Shown here: positions 7,046-13,939 of the stretch, one piece after another
How positions within the stretch are numbered: position 1 is the stretch's first letter
How the letters are laid out: every line of letters begins with the position of its first letter
IMG/VR virus record: IMGVR_UViG_3300032020_000996
Coordinates: 1-21,635 of that record
From: a virus
Reading direction: 5' to 3' (one strand)
DNA: 21,635 nt
Translations under genes and position numbers: made by a program
The notes under the pieces: model-generated
The model's input: the letters and a program-made list of their open reading frames with translations, nothing else
The model's database searches: none
Told to the model about the DNA's origin: nothing

Positions 7046-7441
7046 ATGGTGAATTGGCACAATAGCGCTGAGGCCAGGAAGGCAATCTATGATAGGCTTC
7101 GAGGAAGCAGCGTCATAGAGTTCTTAGCGTCAGCAACCCGAGGCAGCGGCGCCACGAACAGCGCCTCTAAGGATCTCGGCACATACGCAGAAGCCATAGG
7201 GTTTGCGAAAGTAACCGCCAAGGCAGGGACCAGCCCCACTCTGGACATCAAGTTCCAGGGCAGCCACAACGGAACCGACTTCGCGGATCTCGGCGACGCT
7301 TTCACACAGATAACGACCGAAGGCACCTACCTGAAGAAGCTCGCCGCGAACTTCGGCAAATATGTGCGGGCTGTCGCCACGATCGGTGGATCTGACACGC
7401 CAACGTTCACGTTCAGCCTGCAAGTGGTCGTCAAGAGTTAG
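7046..7441 (+). CDS. probable capsid decoration protein (131 aa)
   Basis: ATG 7046 has AGAGGTGAT (7029-7037) as SD eight bases upstream. After a short helical start (SAEARKAIYDRLRGSSV), the protein is an alternating beta pattern with small residues: GTYAEAIGFAKVTA, TSPTLDIKFQGSHNGTDFAD, GKYVRAVATIGG, FTFSLQVVVKS. This is a compact beta-sandwich resembling proteins that follow major capsid genes and coat or stabilise the shell. The GSHNGTDFADLGD segment resembles a surface loop. Its immediate position after the capsid gene supports the decoration role; sequence alone does not prove it. Confidence 0.6.
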   Translation: MVNWHNSAEARKAIYDRLRGSSVIEFLASATRGSGATNSASKDLGTYAEAIGFAKVTAKAGTSPTLDIKFQGSHNGTDFADLGDAFTQITTEGTYLKKLAANFGKYVRAVATIGGSDTPTFTFSLQVVVKS

Positions 7442-7448
7442 GCCACAC

Positions 7449-7907
7449 ATGCCCCGAAGAAAGAAGCATGCTTTTGATCTCCCCATAGGTTTCTTAATTC
7501 TCAAACCGGACAAACCTTTCCCGTTCATAGAGGTAGCTGGGAAAAAATATCTCGTGATCATGGATCGCGGAGGGACCGCGCTTCGCGAACGCCTCGTCGC
7601 CGACTTGGACAACAGAACATACCTGCACGTCAATATAGCTGATGAGTTGTCGATCCAGCCGACTGGACTGGGATTCTTCTCAACACATCTGGTCTGCCAG
7701 AAGATCTGCAGACAAAGACTCAGAAGGATCCACCTTTTCTGCCTTAGTCAGTGCCCTCTCAGAGAGATGCTGAGAACTGGCAACCGTGAGCTGCTGGTTC
7801 CTGTCGAGCCTCACCTGATGCTGATTAGAAGAACTGCGAAGTGGACCTGGCGGCGACACGCGTTGAAGCGACTCATGTCTCTCTGCGAATTCTTAGGAAG
7901 GAAATGA
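7449..7907 (+). CDS. hypothetical head-region protein (152 aa)
   Basis: The frame is open from 7362, but ATG 7449, seven bases after the previous stop, is the sensible start. The N-terminus is basic (MPRRKKHAFDLPIGFLILKP), and the first half looks beta-rich (PFIEVAGKKYLVIMDRGG). The second half is Arg-rich and has four cysteines between about residues 81 and 102 (CQKICRQ, FCLSQCPL), then an Arg/Lys-rich helix to the stop. The Cys pairs could bind metal or form disulfides. I do not recognise the family. Its place between decoration protein and adaptor suggests a head or head-tail joining role. Confidence 0.55.
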   Translation: MPRRKKHAFDLPIGFLILKPDKPFPFIEVAGKKYLVIMDRGGTALRERLVADLDNRTYLHVNIADELSIQPTGLGFFSTHLVCQKICRQRLRRIHLFCLSQCPLREMLRTGNRELLVPVEPHLMLIRRTAKWTWRRHALKRLMSLCEFLGRK

Positions 7908-7910
7908 TTC

Positions 7911-8450
7911 ATGCCTTACACAACGAAGGAAGCGGTTAGAAACCTCTCTGGACTCACATCAACAGAGATCAGCGATGCGATAGTAGATGAGATGATCGAC
8001 TGGGCCGATAGGGAAATAGAGCAAATCACAGAGAAGATCTGGACCGGCCAGCAAGTCAAGGAGCTACTGGGAATCCAGAAGAGTTCCAGGAACAAGACTT
8101 TCCGAACTCTCTACAAGCCCATCGTCGACGAGAAGGGCGAGACAACTGACGACGAATCAAAGGTCACAGTCTACATAGATACCGTAGCGCAGGCCTCAGA
8201 CAAGTTTGAGCTTCGAGGGGCAGAGGGCAAGATCCTCTTCACGACAGCACCAAGCATAGGCGCTGAGATCGAGATGACTTATCGCTACAGCATGAAGTTT
8301 TTCGAAGGAATCTCAACTCGACTCGCAGCAGCCAACTGCATCCACCGTCTAGCGAAGAGCGAAGACAAAGAGAAGCAGTTGAGAGCTGAGGCAATGGAAA
8401 TGCTACGTCAAGTCACAGGCCACACATTCTCATCTACGGGTGGCGATTGA
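7911..8450 (+). CDS. head-tail adaptor (gp6-like connector)
   Basis: The 179-aa product matches the pattern of connector proteins that attach under the portal. The helical N-terminus has YTTKEAVRNLSGL and ISDAIVDEMIDWADREIEQI (about residues 20-39). A central beta domain follows (SKVTVYIDTVA, KFELRGAEGKILF, GAEIEMTYRY), then a C-terminal helical pair (STRLAAANCIHRLAKSEDKEKQ to QVTGHTF). This helix-beta-helix layout is that of HK97 gp6/SPP1 gp15-type adaptors. ATG 7911 has GGAAGG about nine bases upstream, and the gene lies three bases after the previous stop. Confidence 0.75.
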   Translation: MPYTTKEAVRNLSGLTSTEISDAIVDEMIDWADREIEQITEKIWTGQQVKELLGIQKSSRNKTFRTLYKPIVDEKGETTDDESKVTVYIDTVAQASDKFELRGAEGKILFTTAPSIGAEIEMTYRYSMKFFEGISTRLAAANCIHRLAKSEDKEKQLRAEAMEMLRQVTGHTFSSTGGD

Positions 8451-8452
8451 GG

Positions 8453-8638
8453 ATGAGTGTCTCCTCACAACTGCTTGGCGCTGTCTGGGATTCCAGTGAC
8501 TTCGATCTTGCCGACTTTGACCTTGAGGATTTCGGTTTCACGTTAGACGCACAAGGAGTACTCGTCACAGTCGATGCGACAAGAGTTCTACGCGCGTTGG
8601 ATCCACGAGGAATATTGAAGGCAAAACCAAGGCAGTGA
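8453..8638 (+). CDS. small acidic hypothetical protein (61 aa)
   Basis: The frame is open from TTG 8447 and a likelier ATG lies at 8453, just after the adaptor stop; GGTGG at 8440-8444 may act as SD. The first half is strikingly acidic and aromatic (SSDFDLADFDLEDFGFTLD), the second half less so (VLVTVDATRVLRALDPRGIL), ending in a basic tail. There is no recognised family. It sits between the adaptor and the first receptor-binding gene, so a minor structural or chaperone role is plausible but unsupported. Confidence 0.5.
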   Translation: MSVSSQLLGAVWDSSDFDLADFDLEDFGFTLDAQGVLVTVDATRVLRALDPRGILKAKPRQ

Positions 8639-8644
8639 TGCTCG

Positions 8645-8983
8645 ATGAGCGAATATGTGAACGCGATCGAAGTAGTGAAGAACGACAAGCTCTACGACCT
8701 GAACCTGAAGTGCTGCAATGCTAGCGGCGCAGGCGTTGACCTGACTGGATACAGTGAGATCCGGCTTAAGATCTTCAAATCAGGTGCAGCAAGCTGCAAG
8801 GTTGACGCTGTCGCAAACATTGTGATCGACGATGTTGCCAACGGAAAGCTACACTATGTTGTGCAGCAAGGCGACTTCGACAAGGTAGGAGCCTTTTCCG
8901 TTGAGATCCAAGTCACTTGGACAGCAGGAAAGATCCTGACATACAGAGGCCTAACGATCCATGTCGTGGAGGAGGCGCCGTAA
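8645..8983 (+). CDS. BppU-like immunoglobulin-fold structural protein (112 aa)
   Basis: The pattern matches the N-terminal domain of baseplate upper protein-type proteins. An opening strand NDKLYDLNLKCCNASG is followed by VDLTGYSEIRLKIF (about 31-44), then a small polar linker and NIVIDDVANGKLHYVVQQGDFDKVGAFSVEIQ (in pieces, 58-90), ending in the typical LTYRGLTIHVVEEAP. The LTGYSEIRLKI and GDFDKVGAFSVEIQVT blocks are the recognisable parts. Such domains anchor fibres to the virion. It ends in a TAATG overlap with the fibre gene, which supports a role as a fibre attachment or companion protein. Confidence 0.65.
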   Translation: MSEYVNAIEVVKNDKLYDLNLKCCNASGAGVDLTGYSEIRLKIFKSGAASCKVDAVANIVIDDVANGKLHYVVQQGDFDKVGAFSVEIQVTWTAGKILTYRGLTIHVVEEAP

Positions 8984-10536
8984 TGCCGGCTAAACGCGAT
9001 ATCGATTTCAACAACAAGAAAGCGTATGGTCTGAAAAGCGTCACTCTGAAGGATCAGGATGCGACTCCGGTAGGAGACCTTCTTCTCAAAGATGTTGACC
9101 AGGTTCTTCGTGTTCGCGATTCAGGAGATCAAGCAGACAAGTCGGTTGCAGTATCGAGCGTTCCAGATCTTCCAGCAAGCAAGATAACTTCAGAAACGCT
9201 CGCACTCGAGCGAATACCAAACGTCCTCACGGGAAAAGACGCCGATTCAGTTGATGGCGTTCATCTTCCCGCCACGATCGCCTCAGTTCTTTCAGATCAT
9301 GACAAAGCGGTCCATGATGCTCTCGCCATAAACGCTGATCTTCTCGATAGTCTTCACGCAGCAGACTTCGCTCTTTCTGGACATACCCATTCCCAGTATT
9401 TTCTAATCGCCGATCATACGAAGGCTGTTCACGACGCCCTAGCTATCAACGCCGACCAAGTTGACGGCCACGATCTTGACCAAGACGTCAAGGTTGCTTC
9501 GCAGCCGACATTCGGCCAGTTGACTGTATCGAGATCTGACGTAAGCGGAAATGGCGTCAAGATAGAGATTCGAGACACCGCAGTAGATTATCTATCCTTT
9601 GCGGTCCTCAGTATGCGTGCGGGTCTTGGCAACGAAGGGGGAATGTTCTTTGGTTCTCTAAATGCCCTTGATGCGTACGGTATAGTCAACGGAATCACAT
9701 TCGGCCCAGGCACGGACACACAAGATATAGGATTCAGAGTCGGAGCTGCCCTTGGAGGACTCGCTACCGGACCGGCCGTGATCGTAAAGGCAGACGGAAA
9801 GGTTGGAATTAATCAAAAAGCGCCGAGCAATGCGCTTCACGTTTTCATGCCGAACGCGGTTCTCAACAGTTTTCTTGGCGGTATCTCGGTCTATTCTAGT
9901 GATCTTAACGCCACTGGTATCGGTGGAACGATCAGATTCGGCGGAAGGACTACTGGCTTTCCAGCAGGTTATCCGACCGCCGCCATAAAAGGTGCGTTCG
10001 AGAACAACAGCGACTTCAAAGGCTTCTTAGCGTTCGCCACCGGATTGTCTGATGGCACGATCACCGAGAAGATGAGATTAACTGCGGCGGGTTATCTCGG
10101 TATCAATCAGCCTAGTCCGACCGACGTTCTTGACGTCAAAGGATTCATCAAAGTAGGCGGTGGATCTGGCCTTCGATTCTCGGACGGTTCGGACGTCAAC
10201 AAGTGGCATCTCCAATACGGCGACGGCGGACTGAAACTTGTCGAAACGGGCATCGCCGAACAGCATCACTTCGCAGACGGCGGAAAAGTCGGAATCAAGA
10301 AAATAAGCCCTGCTTATACTCTTGACGTCGGCGGAGACATTCACCTGACCGGAGATCACGTGGTCCCGGTCAAAGACGCGGCTCCCAGCGATACGCCGCC
10401 CGTTGGAACCATGAGGTTTGTGAGGCTTGCCGCTAATCAAAACAGGATATACGTCTACACGGCTGACGGCTGGCAATGGCACCATTTCGGCGGATCAGGT
10501 CTTCAATGGTGGTCTGACGGAGTGCCTTATCCATGA
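8983..10536 (+). CDS. tail fibre / receptor-binding protein with repeats
   Basis: The 517-aa product starts at ATG 8983 with GGAGGAGG (8968-8975) as a strong SD. After an N-terminal attachment region (RDIDFNNKKAYGLKSVTLKD), two copies of DHxKAVHDALAINAD (about residues 105-118 and 144-157) flank HTHSQYF, an HxH motif like those that bind metal in trimeric fibres. The remainder is Gly-rich beta sequence with repeated elements of the type KVGINQxxPSxxLHV, at about residues 273, 370 and 442. These are seen in trimeric phage fibres. There is no obvious C-terminal intramolecular chaperone. It overlaps the next gene as ATGA. Host receptor binding is inferred from architecture. Confidence 0.8.
   Translation: MPAKRDIDFNNKKAYGLKSVTLKDQDATPVGDLLLKDVDQVLRVRDSGDQADKSVAVSSVPDLPASKITSETLALERIPNVLTGKDADSVDGVHLPATIASVLSDHDKAVHDALAINADLLDSLHAADFALSGHTHSQYFLIADHTKAVHDALAINADQVDGHDLDQDVKVASQPTFGQLTVSRSDVSGNGVKIEIRDTAVDYLSFAVLSMRAGLGNEGGMFFGSLNALDAYGIVNGITFGPGTDTQDIGFRVGAALGGLATGPAVIVKADGKVGINQKAPSNALHVFMPNAVLNSFLGGISVYSSDLNATGIGGTIRFGGRTTGFPAGYPTAAIKGAFENNSDFKGFLAFATGLSDGTITEKMRLTAAGYLGINQPSPTDVLDVKGFIKVGGGSGLRFSDGSDVNKWHLQYGDGGLKLVETGIAEQHHFADGGKVGIKKISPAYTLDVGGDIHLTGDHVVPVKDAAPSDTPPVGTMRFVRLAANQNRIYVYTADGWQWHHFGGSGLQWWSDGVPYP
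9295..9474 (+). repeat. two in-frame copies of a 39-residue fibre repeat start
   Basis: Copies starting at 9295 and 9412 (117 bases apart) encode DHDKAVHDALAINAD and DHTKAVHDALAINAD. The bases differ mostly at synonymous positions, so the duplication is old and the protein sequence is under selection. Confidence 0.8.
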
Positions 10537-12155
10537 CAAGCAAAAGCTCGACCGGTTCCGGGAACTGGTCAACGGATAGTCTTTGGAATCCCGCTGGAGT
10601 TCCCCTTGATGGCGACGCGGTGACGATCGTCGCGGGCCACGTTGTCACTTTCGACGTGGATCAATCAGCCTGGGTCACTGGCCTGACGCTGCTCAGTCTC
10701 CAAGGAACTCTCAGGTTCAAAACGGATGCGAACACATGTCTAAAAATGGCTGATTGGATTGATGGATATGGTACGCTCTATGTTGGAAATAGCACAAGCG
10801 ACAGAATCGGTTCAAGCTACACGGCCAAGATCCACTTCGTGACAAGCCATGGAATACTGTTGCAACCTGATAAAATCAATATTTACGGCGCGGTCAAAAA
10901 CCACAAAGGCCAACTCGCACAAGCTGCAAATGCAGGAACGGCCACACTGGTTTTCACAACAGATGTCGGACTTGCTGTGGATGATAGAATCATCATCATG
11001 ACTTGCACGGCTGGAATGAACGCAGAAGATAAGATCGTTCAAAGCTACGATCCAGAAACCAAGACAGCAGTCCTCACAACGAACCTTGCAAGCAATCATT
11101 ACATTGATGACTACGTCGCTATCCTCACAAGAAATGTTCGCCTCTATTCCCCTACGGGTAATCAACAGATTCGATGGGGCACGGGTGGGCACATTGAATA
11201 TGCTTGGTTCACGGGCCACATATACGGTGCGATTGAACGCGGCGGGGTATATGTCAAAGGCTGTGTGCTCAGCGATCCAGGGGCTATGAATGGCTACGGT
11301 CATGGCAACCAAGATTGGATTGATTGTGTCTTCATTGGAAAGTCGGGGCAATCAAACGTTTGCTGGGGAGTAAACAGAAGGTTCACCAATTGTCTGTTTG
11401 CCATAGGAAGCTACGGTGCACTTTCGGCTGAAACGCATGACACTATCAAGGATTGTGTTATCTTCAATCACGGGGAAGGTGGGCTTCGTTCCTGTTCTGG
11501 AATGAAGGTTCACAACACAAAGTTTCTCTACAACACAGCAGGTGGCGTGCAATGGGAGAGGAATTTGGAGGCCACGGATTGTTATTTCAAAGGCAACACC
11601 TACGGCCACATCTTTCGATGCTATTCAGGTGTGCTCAGAAATCCGTCATTCGCAGATGGCGACGGTTTCTATGGAGGTGACGAAGGGGAACGGAGAGAGT
11701 GCGACGTCGTATGGATTCACGATTACAATCAGACACCTGGAGATCACCGAGCGCGAATGAAAGGCGGATGGGTCAAATCTGAAAGCTCTGTGGTCCACTG
11801 GGGGCCGAAATCTTTGAAGCTTGAACCCGTAAGTACGACATATCGCGCATTTTCTCATTTCTTGAAAGCGCCGTTCAAGAACGGTGTTCAAAGAAAAATA
11901 TCATTCTGGGTTCGTAAGACAACCTCTATGGCGGGTTGGCTTCCGCGCGTCTATCTATGCAAGCCGGGATCTAGCCCAATCGATTTTGTGGATCTTTCTC
12001 CTCTCGCGACGTTCACAATGCCAAACGACAACAACGACGTTTGGGTCGAAGTGACGGGAACCTACACTCACACGGCTGATGAAGTCCTGGAGTTAATCGC
12101 GGTCGCCAAGAACGGAAGCGGCTACGTGTACTTCGCCGATCCTGTTGTCATGTAG
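10533..12155 (+). CDS. tail spike-like protein: G8-like domain plus beta-helix
   Basis: The 540-aa product has three zones. Residues about 10-115 resemble a G8 domain: NWSTDSLWNPAGVPLDGDAV, AGHVVTFDVD, LTLLSLQGTLRF and GYGTLYVGN, the usual order of paired strands and turns. Residues about 200-390 are a right-handed parallel beta-helix with short rungs, many containing Cys and Asn (VYVKGCVLSDPG, DWIDCVFIGKSG, RFTNCLFAIGSYG, IKDCVIFNHGEGG). The last 150 residues resemble a jelly-roll carbohydrate-binding module (SLKLEPVSTTYRAFS, RKISFWVRKTT, VWVEVTGTYTHTADEVLEL). Such architecture occurs in glycan-binding or glycan-cleaving spikes. No catalytic residues can be assigned. It starts by ATGA overlap with the fibre gene. 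Confidence 0.75.
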   Translation: MTSKSSTGSGNWSTDSLWNPAGVPLDGDAVTIVAGHVVTFDVDQSAWVTGLTLLSLQGTLRFKTDANTCLKMADWIDGYGTLYVGNSTSDRIGSSYTAKIHFVTSHGILLQPDKINIYGAVKNHKGQLAQAANAGTATLVFTTDVGLAVDDRIIIMTCTAGMNAEDKIVQSYDPETKTAVLTTNLASNHYIDDYVAILTRNVRLYSPTGNQQIRWGTGGHIEYAWFTGHIYGAIERGGVYVKGCVLSDPGAMNGYGHGNQDWIDCVFIGKSGQSNVCWGVNRRFTNCLFAIGSYGALSAETHDTIKDCVIFNHGEGGLRSCSGMKVHNTKFLYNTAGGVQWERNLEATDCYFKGNTYGHIFRCYSGVLRNPSFADGDGFYGGDEGERRECDVVWIHDYNQTPGDHRARMKGGWVKSESSVVHWGPKSLKLEPVSTTYRAFSHFLKAPFKNGVQRKISFWVRKTTSMAGWLPRVYLCKPGSSPIDFVDLSPLATFTMPNDNNDVWVEVTGTYTHTADEVLELIAVAKNGSGYVYFADPVVM

Positions 12156-12172
12156 ATCTGGGAAGAGATGGT

Positions 12173-12553
12173 TTGTCGACGCCGATTCAAACCGTTGAGA
12201 ACACGGTCGCAGAGAAGCTGCGGGAGATTGAGGGGCTGAAAGTGTACGAGGTTAGGCCACCCGGAGCCCTTCCTTTGCCTTGCGTCACATTCACCCTGGT
12301 ACATACTGGCATGGATGGCGGCTTTCCGGTCACTATGCAGCAGCTAGTTGTCAATCTGCAGGTCGATGTGTGGACCCGCACAGAAGACGAGATGCGCCAG
12401 TTTGCAGACAAGGTCATTATGAAGCTTTTCGAGGATCGAACCGAGATGGGATTCATCGACATTGTTCTGAGAGGCGGGAAGGACGTAGTTGAAGAGAAGG
12501 TCTGGCGCCGCTACCTGTATTACCAGATCGAAACCACCGTTAAGAAATCATAG
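12173..12553 (+). CDS. probable tail terminator / tail completion protein (126 aa)
   Basis: An N-terminal helix (TVENTVAEKLREIEGLKVYE), a Pro-rich turn with LPCVTFTLV, a central beta strand (QQLVVNLQVDVWTRTED), a second helix (DEMRQFADKVIMKLFED) and final strands (WRRYLYYQIETTVKK) give the alpha/beta order of the tail terminator family (lambda gpU/HK97 gp10-adjacent type). The length is typical. It begins at TTG 12173 with GGAAGAG upstream. The next genes are the tail tube and chaperones, so its slot fits. The assignment rests on fold pattern and position. Confidence 0.6.
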   Translation: MSTPIQTVENTVAEKLREIEGLKVYEVRPPGALPLPCVTFTLVHTGMDGGFPVTMQQLVVNLQVDVWTRTEDEMRQFADKVIMKLFEDRTEMGFIDIVLRGGKDVVEEKVWRRYLYYQIETTVKKS

Positions 12554-12570
12554 TGATTCGTTCACCGCGG

Positions 12571-12587
12571 CCCCTTGCGTTAAGGGG
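12571..12587 (+). promoter_or_regulatory. short hairpin before the tail tube cluster
   Basis: CCCCTT (12571-12576), loop GCGTT, AAGGGG (12582-12587) form a perfect 6-bp stem with a 5-base loop in the 67-base gap after the tail terminator gene. It could mark an mRNA processing site, protect the downstream message or attenuate the upstream one. No T-run follows, so it is not a clear terminator. Confidence 0.45.
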
Positions 12588-12600
12588 GATAACCAACTCC

Positions 12601-12609
12601 AAAAGGAGG
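12601..12609 (+). promoter_or_regulatory. near-perfect Shine-Dalgarno for the 87-aa gene
   Basis: AAAAGGAGG lies 11 bases before ATG 12621, one of the strongest ribosome-binding matches in the window. It suggests high expression of the following gene and of the tail tube gene after it. Confidence 0.65.
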
Positions 12610-12620
12610 AATTCTAGAAA

Positions 12621-12884
12621 ATGACTGTAAGAGGATATACGCCACTCAGCCGAACCAAGTACGTCAGGACCGTTGAGGTCAAGAAGGGAATCGTAGACTT
12701 CGAGTCAACCGTGACGACGAACGACACGATTCCGATCAGCGAATACACCGCAATCGCAGGGGCCATGCTCAGGAAAAAGAGCGATAATACCGCTGTCACC
12801 TGCACCGTTGCCACAAACGTGATCACCGTGACAGGAGCAGGGCTGACGGATGAACCAGTAGTGGGCTCAGCTTACGAGACTTAG
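12621..12884 (+). CDS. small beta-rich tail-region protein (87 aa)
   Basis: The start follows a strong SD. The protein is short and Thr/Val-rich: KYVRTVEVKKGIVDFESTV, SEYTAIAGAMLRKKSDN, AVTCTVATNVITVTGAGLT. This is the pattern of a small beta-barrel or immunoglobulin-like module. Comparable small genes sit near neck or tail tube genes in tailed viruses and encode minor structural proteins. I cannot assign it to a named family. Strong translation signals here and on the next gene suggest an abundant virion component. Confidence 0.6.
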   Translation: MTVRGYTPLSRTKYVRTVEVKKGIVDFESTVTTNDTIPISEYTAIAGAMLRKKSDNTAVTCTVATNVITVTGAGLTDEPVVGSAYET

Positions 12885-12898
12885 GAGGAAGATAGAAT

Positions 12899-13297
12899 AT
12901 GTCTACTCCAATCAAACCGCTACTCGCAGTCATCAAGCTCGGCGCCACCGAGATCGGTGAAGGAATGACAACTGCTGCCAGCACTTCATTCAAACGGGAC
13001 GCGGATGAGCACTACGGTTTCGGAGACGGAGGAAAGCCAAAGATTGTCATAGGAAACATGCATCAGTCCGGCAAGCTCACAAAGTGCTGGATTGACAAGA
13101 CCTACCTGGACCTTGTCAAAGCTGGAACGCCAGTCGACGTGGTCATCTACCCTGAAGGCAAAGTCGCCGGCAAGTCCACGATCACAGTGAAGAACGCAAT
13201 CCTGAACTCGCACGACTGGAAAGGAACGCAGAACGCGGTCATGGCTGAGGACGTTGCCTTCATCGGCGACGACATTCTAAGTGGAACGGCATCGTAG
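12899..13297 (+). CDS. major tail tube protein
   Basis: ATG 12899 has TAGGAGG (12882-12888) ten bases upstream. The 132-aa product fits the tube fold: an opening strand AVIKLGATEIGEG, a loop with TSFKRDADEHYGFGDGG, a helix TYLDLVKAGTPVDVVIY, and strands STITVKNAILNSHDWKGTQN and AVMAEDVAFIGDD at the end. Tube subunits of siphoviruses are of this type and polymerise around the tape measure. It is followed by the tail assembly chaperone gene and then the tape measure, the canonical order, which supports the call. No sheath gene is present beside it. Confidence 0.7.
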   Translation: MSTPIKPLLAVIKLGATEIGEGMTTAASTSFKRDADEHYGFGDGGKPKIVIGNMHQSGKLTKCWIDKTYLDLVKAGTPVDVVIYPEGKVAGKSTITVKNAILNSHDWKGTQNAVMAEDVAFIGDDILSGTAS

Positions 13298-13385
13298 ACA
13301 GCCTACCTACGAAGCCGTCCCTAGAGTTTTGAGTCATCTCGAAGTTAGAGGCGGCTCTGAACTAGAAAGAAGGAGGAAAGGAAAG

Positions 13386-13775
13386 GTGAGTGAAAAGAAA
13401 AGCGAAGGCATGAAGGAGATAGAGAAGCAAGTAGATCAAGAGATCAAGCTTCTGGAAGAAGCTGAGAAAGCGAAGTTCAAGACCCTGACTGAGATCCTGA
13501 GCGACGACACCGGACCCAAAGAGGCATACGTACCGGCATTGAACTGCAAGATCAAATATCATGAGCTGAAGTTCGGCGACTATCCCGCCCTGGCTGAGGA
13601 GAAGGATCCCTTCAAACTAGCAGTAAAGACTTTACTGCTAACTTGGGGCCGCGCTGACTCTTCGGTCACGGAGGAGAACCTGGCCCGCCTCGGCCTGGTG
13701 AAGTGCACGCGTATTCTCGAGGCCCTCGGTTTGGGTGGGGCGAGAGGCCCTTTATCCAAACCGACGCAAACCTGA
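13386..13775 (+). CDS. tail assembly chaperone, frame-0 product (G-like)
   Basis: The frame is open from 13281, but GTG 13386 with AGGAGG at 13371-13376 (nine bases upstream) is clearly the start, giving 129 aa. The N-terminus is a charged helix (KSEGMKEIEKQVDQEIKLLE), followed by a beta-like block (AYVPALNCKIKYHELKFGDY) and helices ending LVKCTRILEALGLGG. It lies between tail tube and tape measure, where the lambda G/GT chaperones lie. It ends in an overlap with a -1 frame that contains the slippery heptamer at 13748-13754. Such proteins bind the tape measure and recruit tube subunits and are usually absent from the finished virion. The role is inferred from position, size and the frameshift site. 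Confidence 0.75.
   Translation: MSEKKSEGMKEIEKQVDQEIKLLEEAEKAKFKTLTEILSDDTGPKEAYVPALNCKIKYHELKFGDYPALAEEKDPFKLAVKTLLLTWGRADSSVTEENLARLGLVKCTRILEALGLGGARGPLSKPTQT
13748..13754 (+). promoter_or_regulatory. -1 programmed ribosomal frameshift site CCCTTTA
   Basis: The heptamer CCCTTTA has the X XXY YYZ phase relative to the chaperone frame (C|CCT|TTA). It lies 21 bases before the frame-0 stop (TGA 13773-13775), exactly inside the overlap with the -1 frame. Slippage would produce a 184-aa fusion (123 aa from frame 0 plus 61 aa from the -1 frame). A G-rich stretch (13733-13740) and GAGAGG (13742-13747) precede it; whether these stimulate slippage is not testable by eye. Confidence 0.7.
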
Positions 13776-13939
13776 TTCACCTAGCGAAAAGCATCGAAGG
13801 TCAAGCGGTCCTGGCTGTCTGTGAGACTCTAGGCAAGTGGCCTGAGGAGCTCAGGAATCGACGTCTCAAGACAGTGAGTTTTCTGGTTCATGCAATCGCA
13901 GCTAGAAACGAGATGCGTAGCAATGTCGTTCTCAGTTAA
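13754..13939 (+). CDS. tail assembly chaperone, -1 frame extension (T-like part of GT)
   Basis: The -1 frame is open from at least 13703 to TAA 13937-13939. After the slip it encodes 61 residues, IQTDANLIHLAKSIEGQAVL through TVSFLVHAIAARNEMR. It is helical with coding-like composition, which is unlikely for a chance frame. An independent start (GTG 13703) lacks a properly spaced SD, so fusion to the upstream product by frameshifting is the better model. In lambda the GT extension contacts tube subunits while the G part binds the tape measure; the same division is inferred here. The gene for the gp10-like protein begins inside its last codons at 13923. Confidence 0.65.
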   Translation: MQTDANLIHLAKSIEGQAVLAVCETLGKWPEELRNRRLKTVSFLVHAIAARNEMRSNVVLS

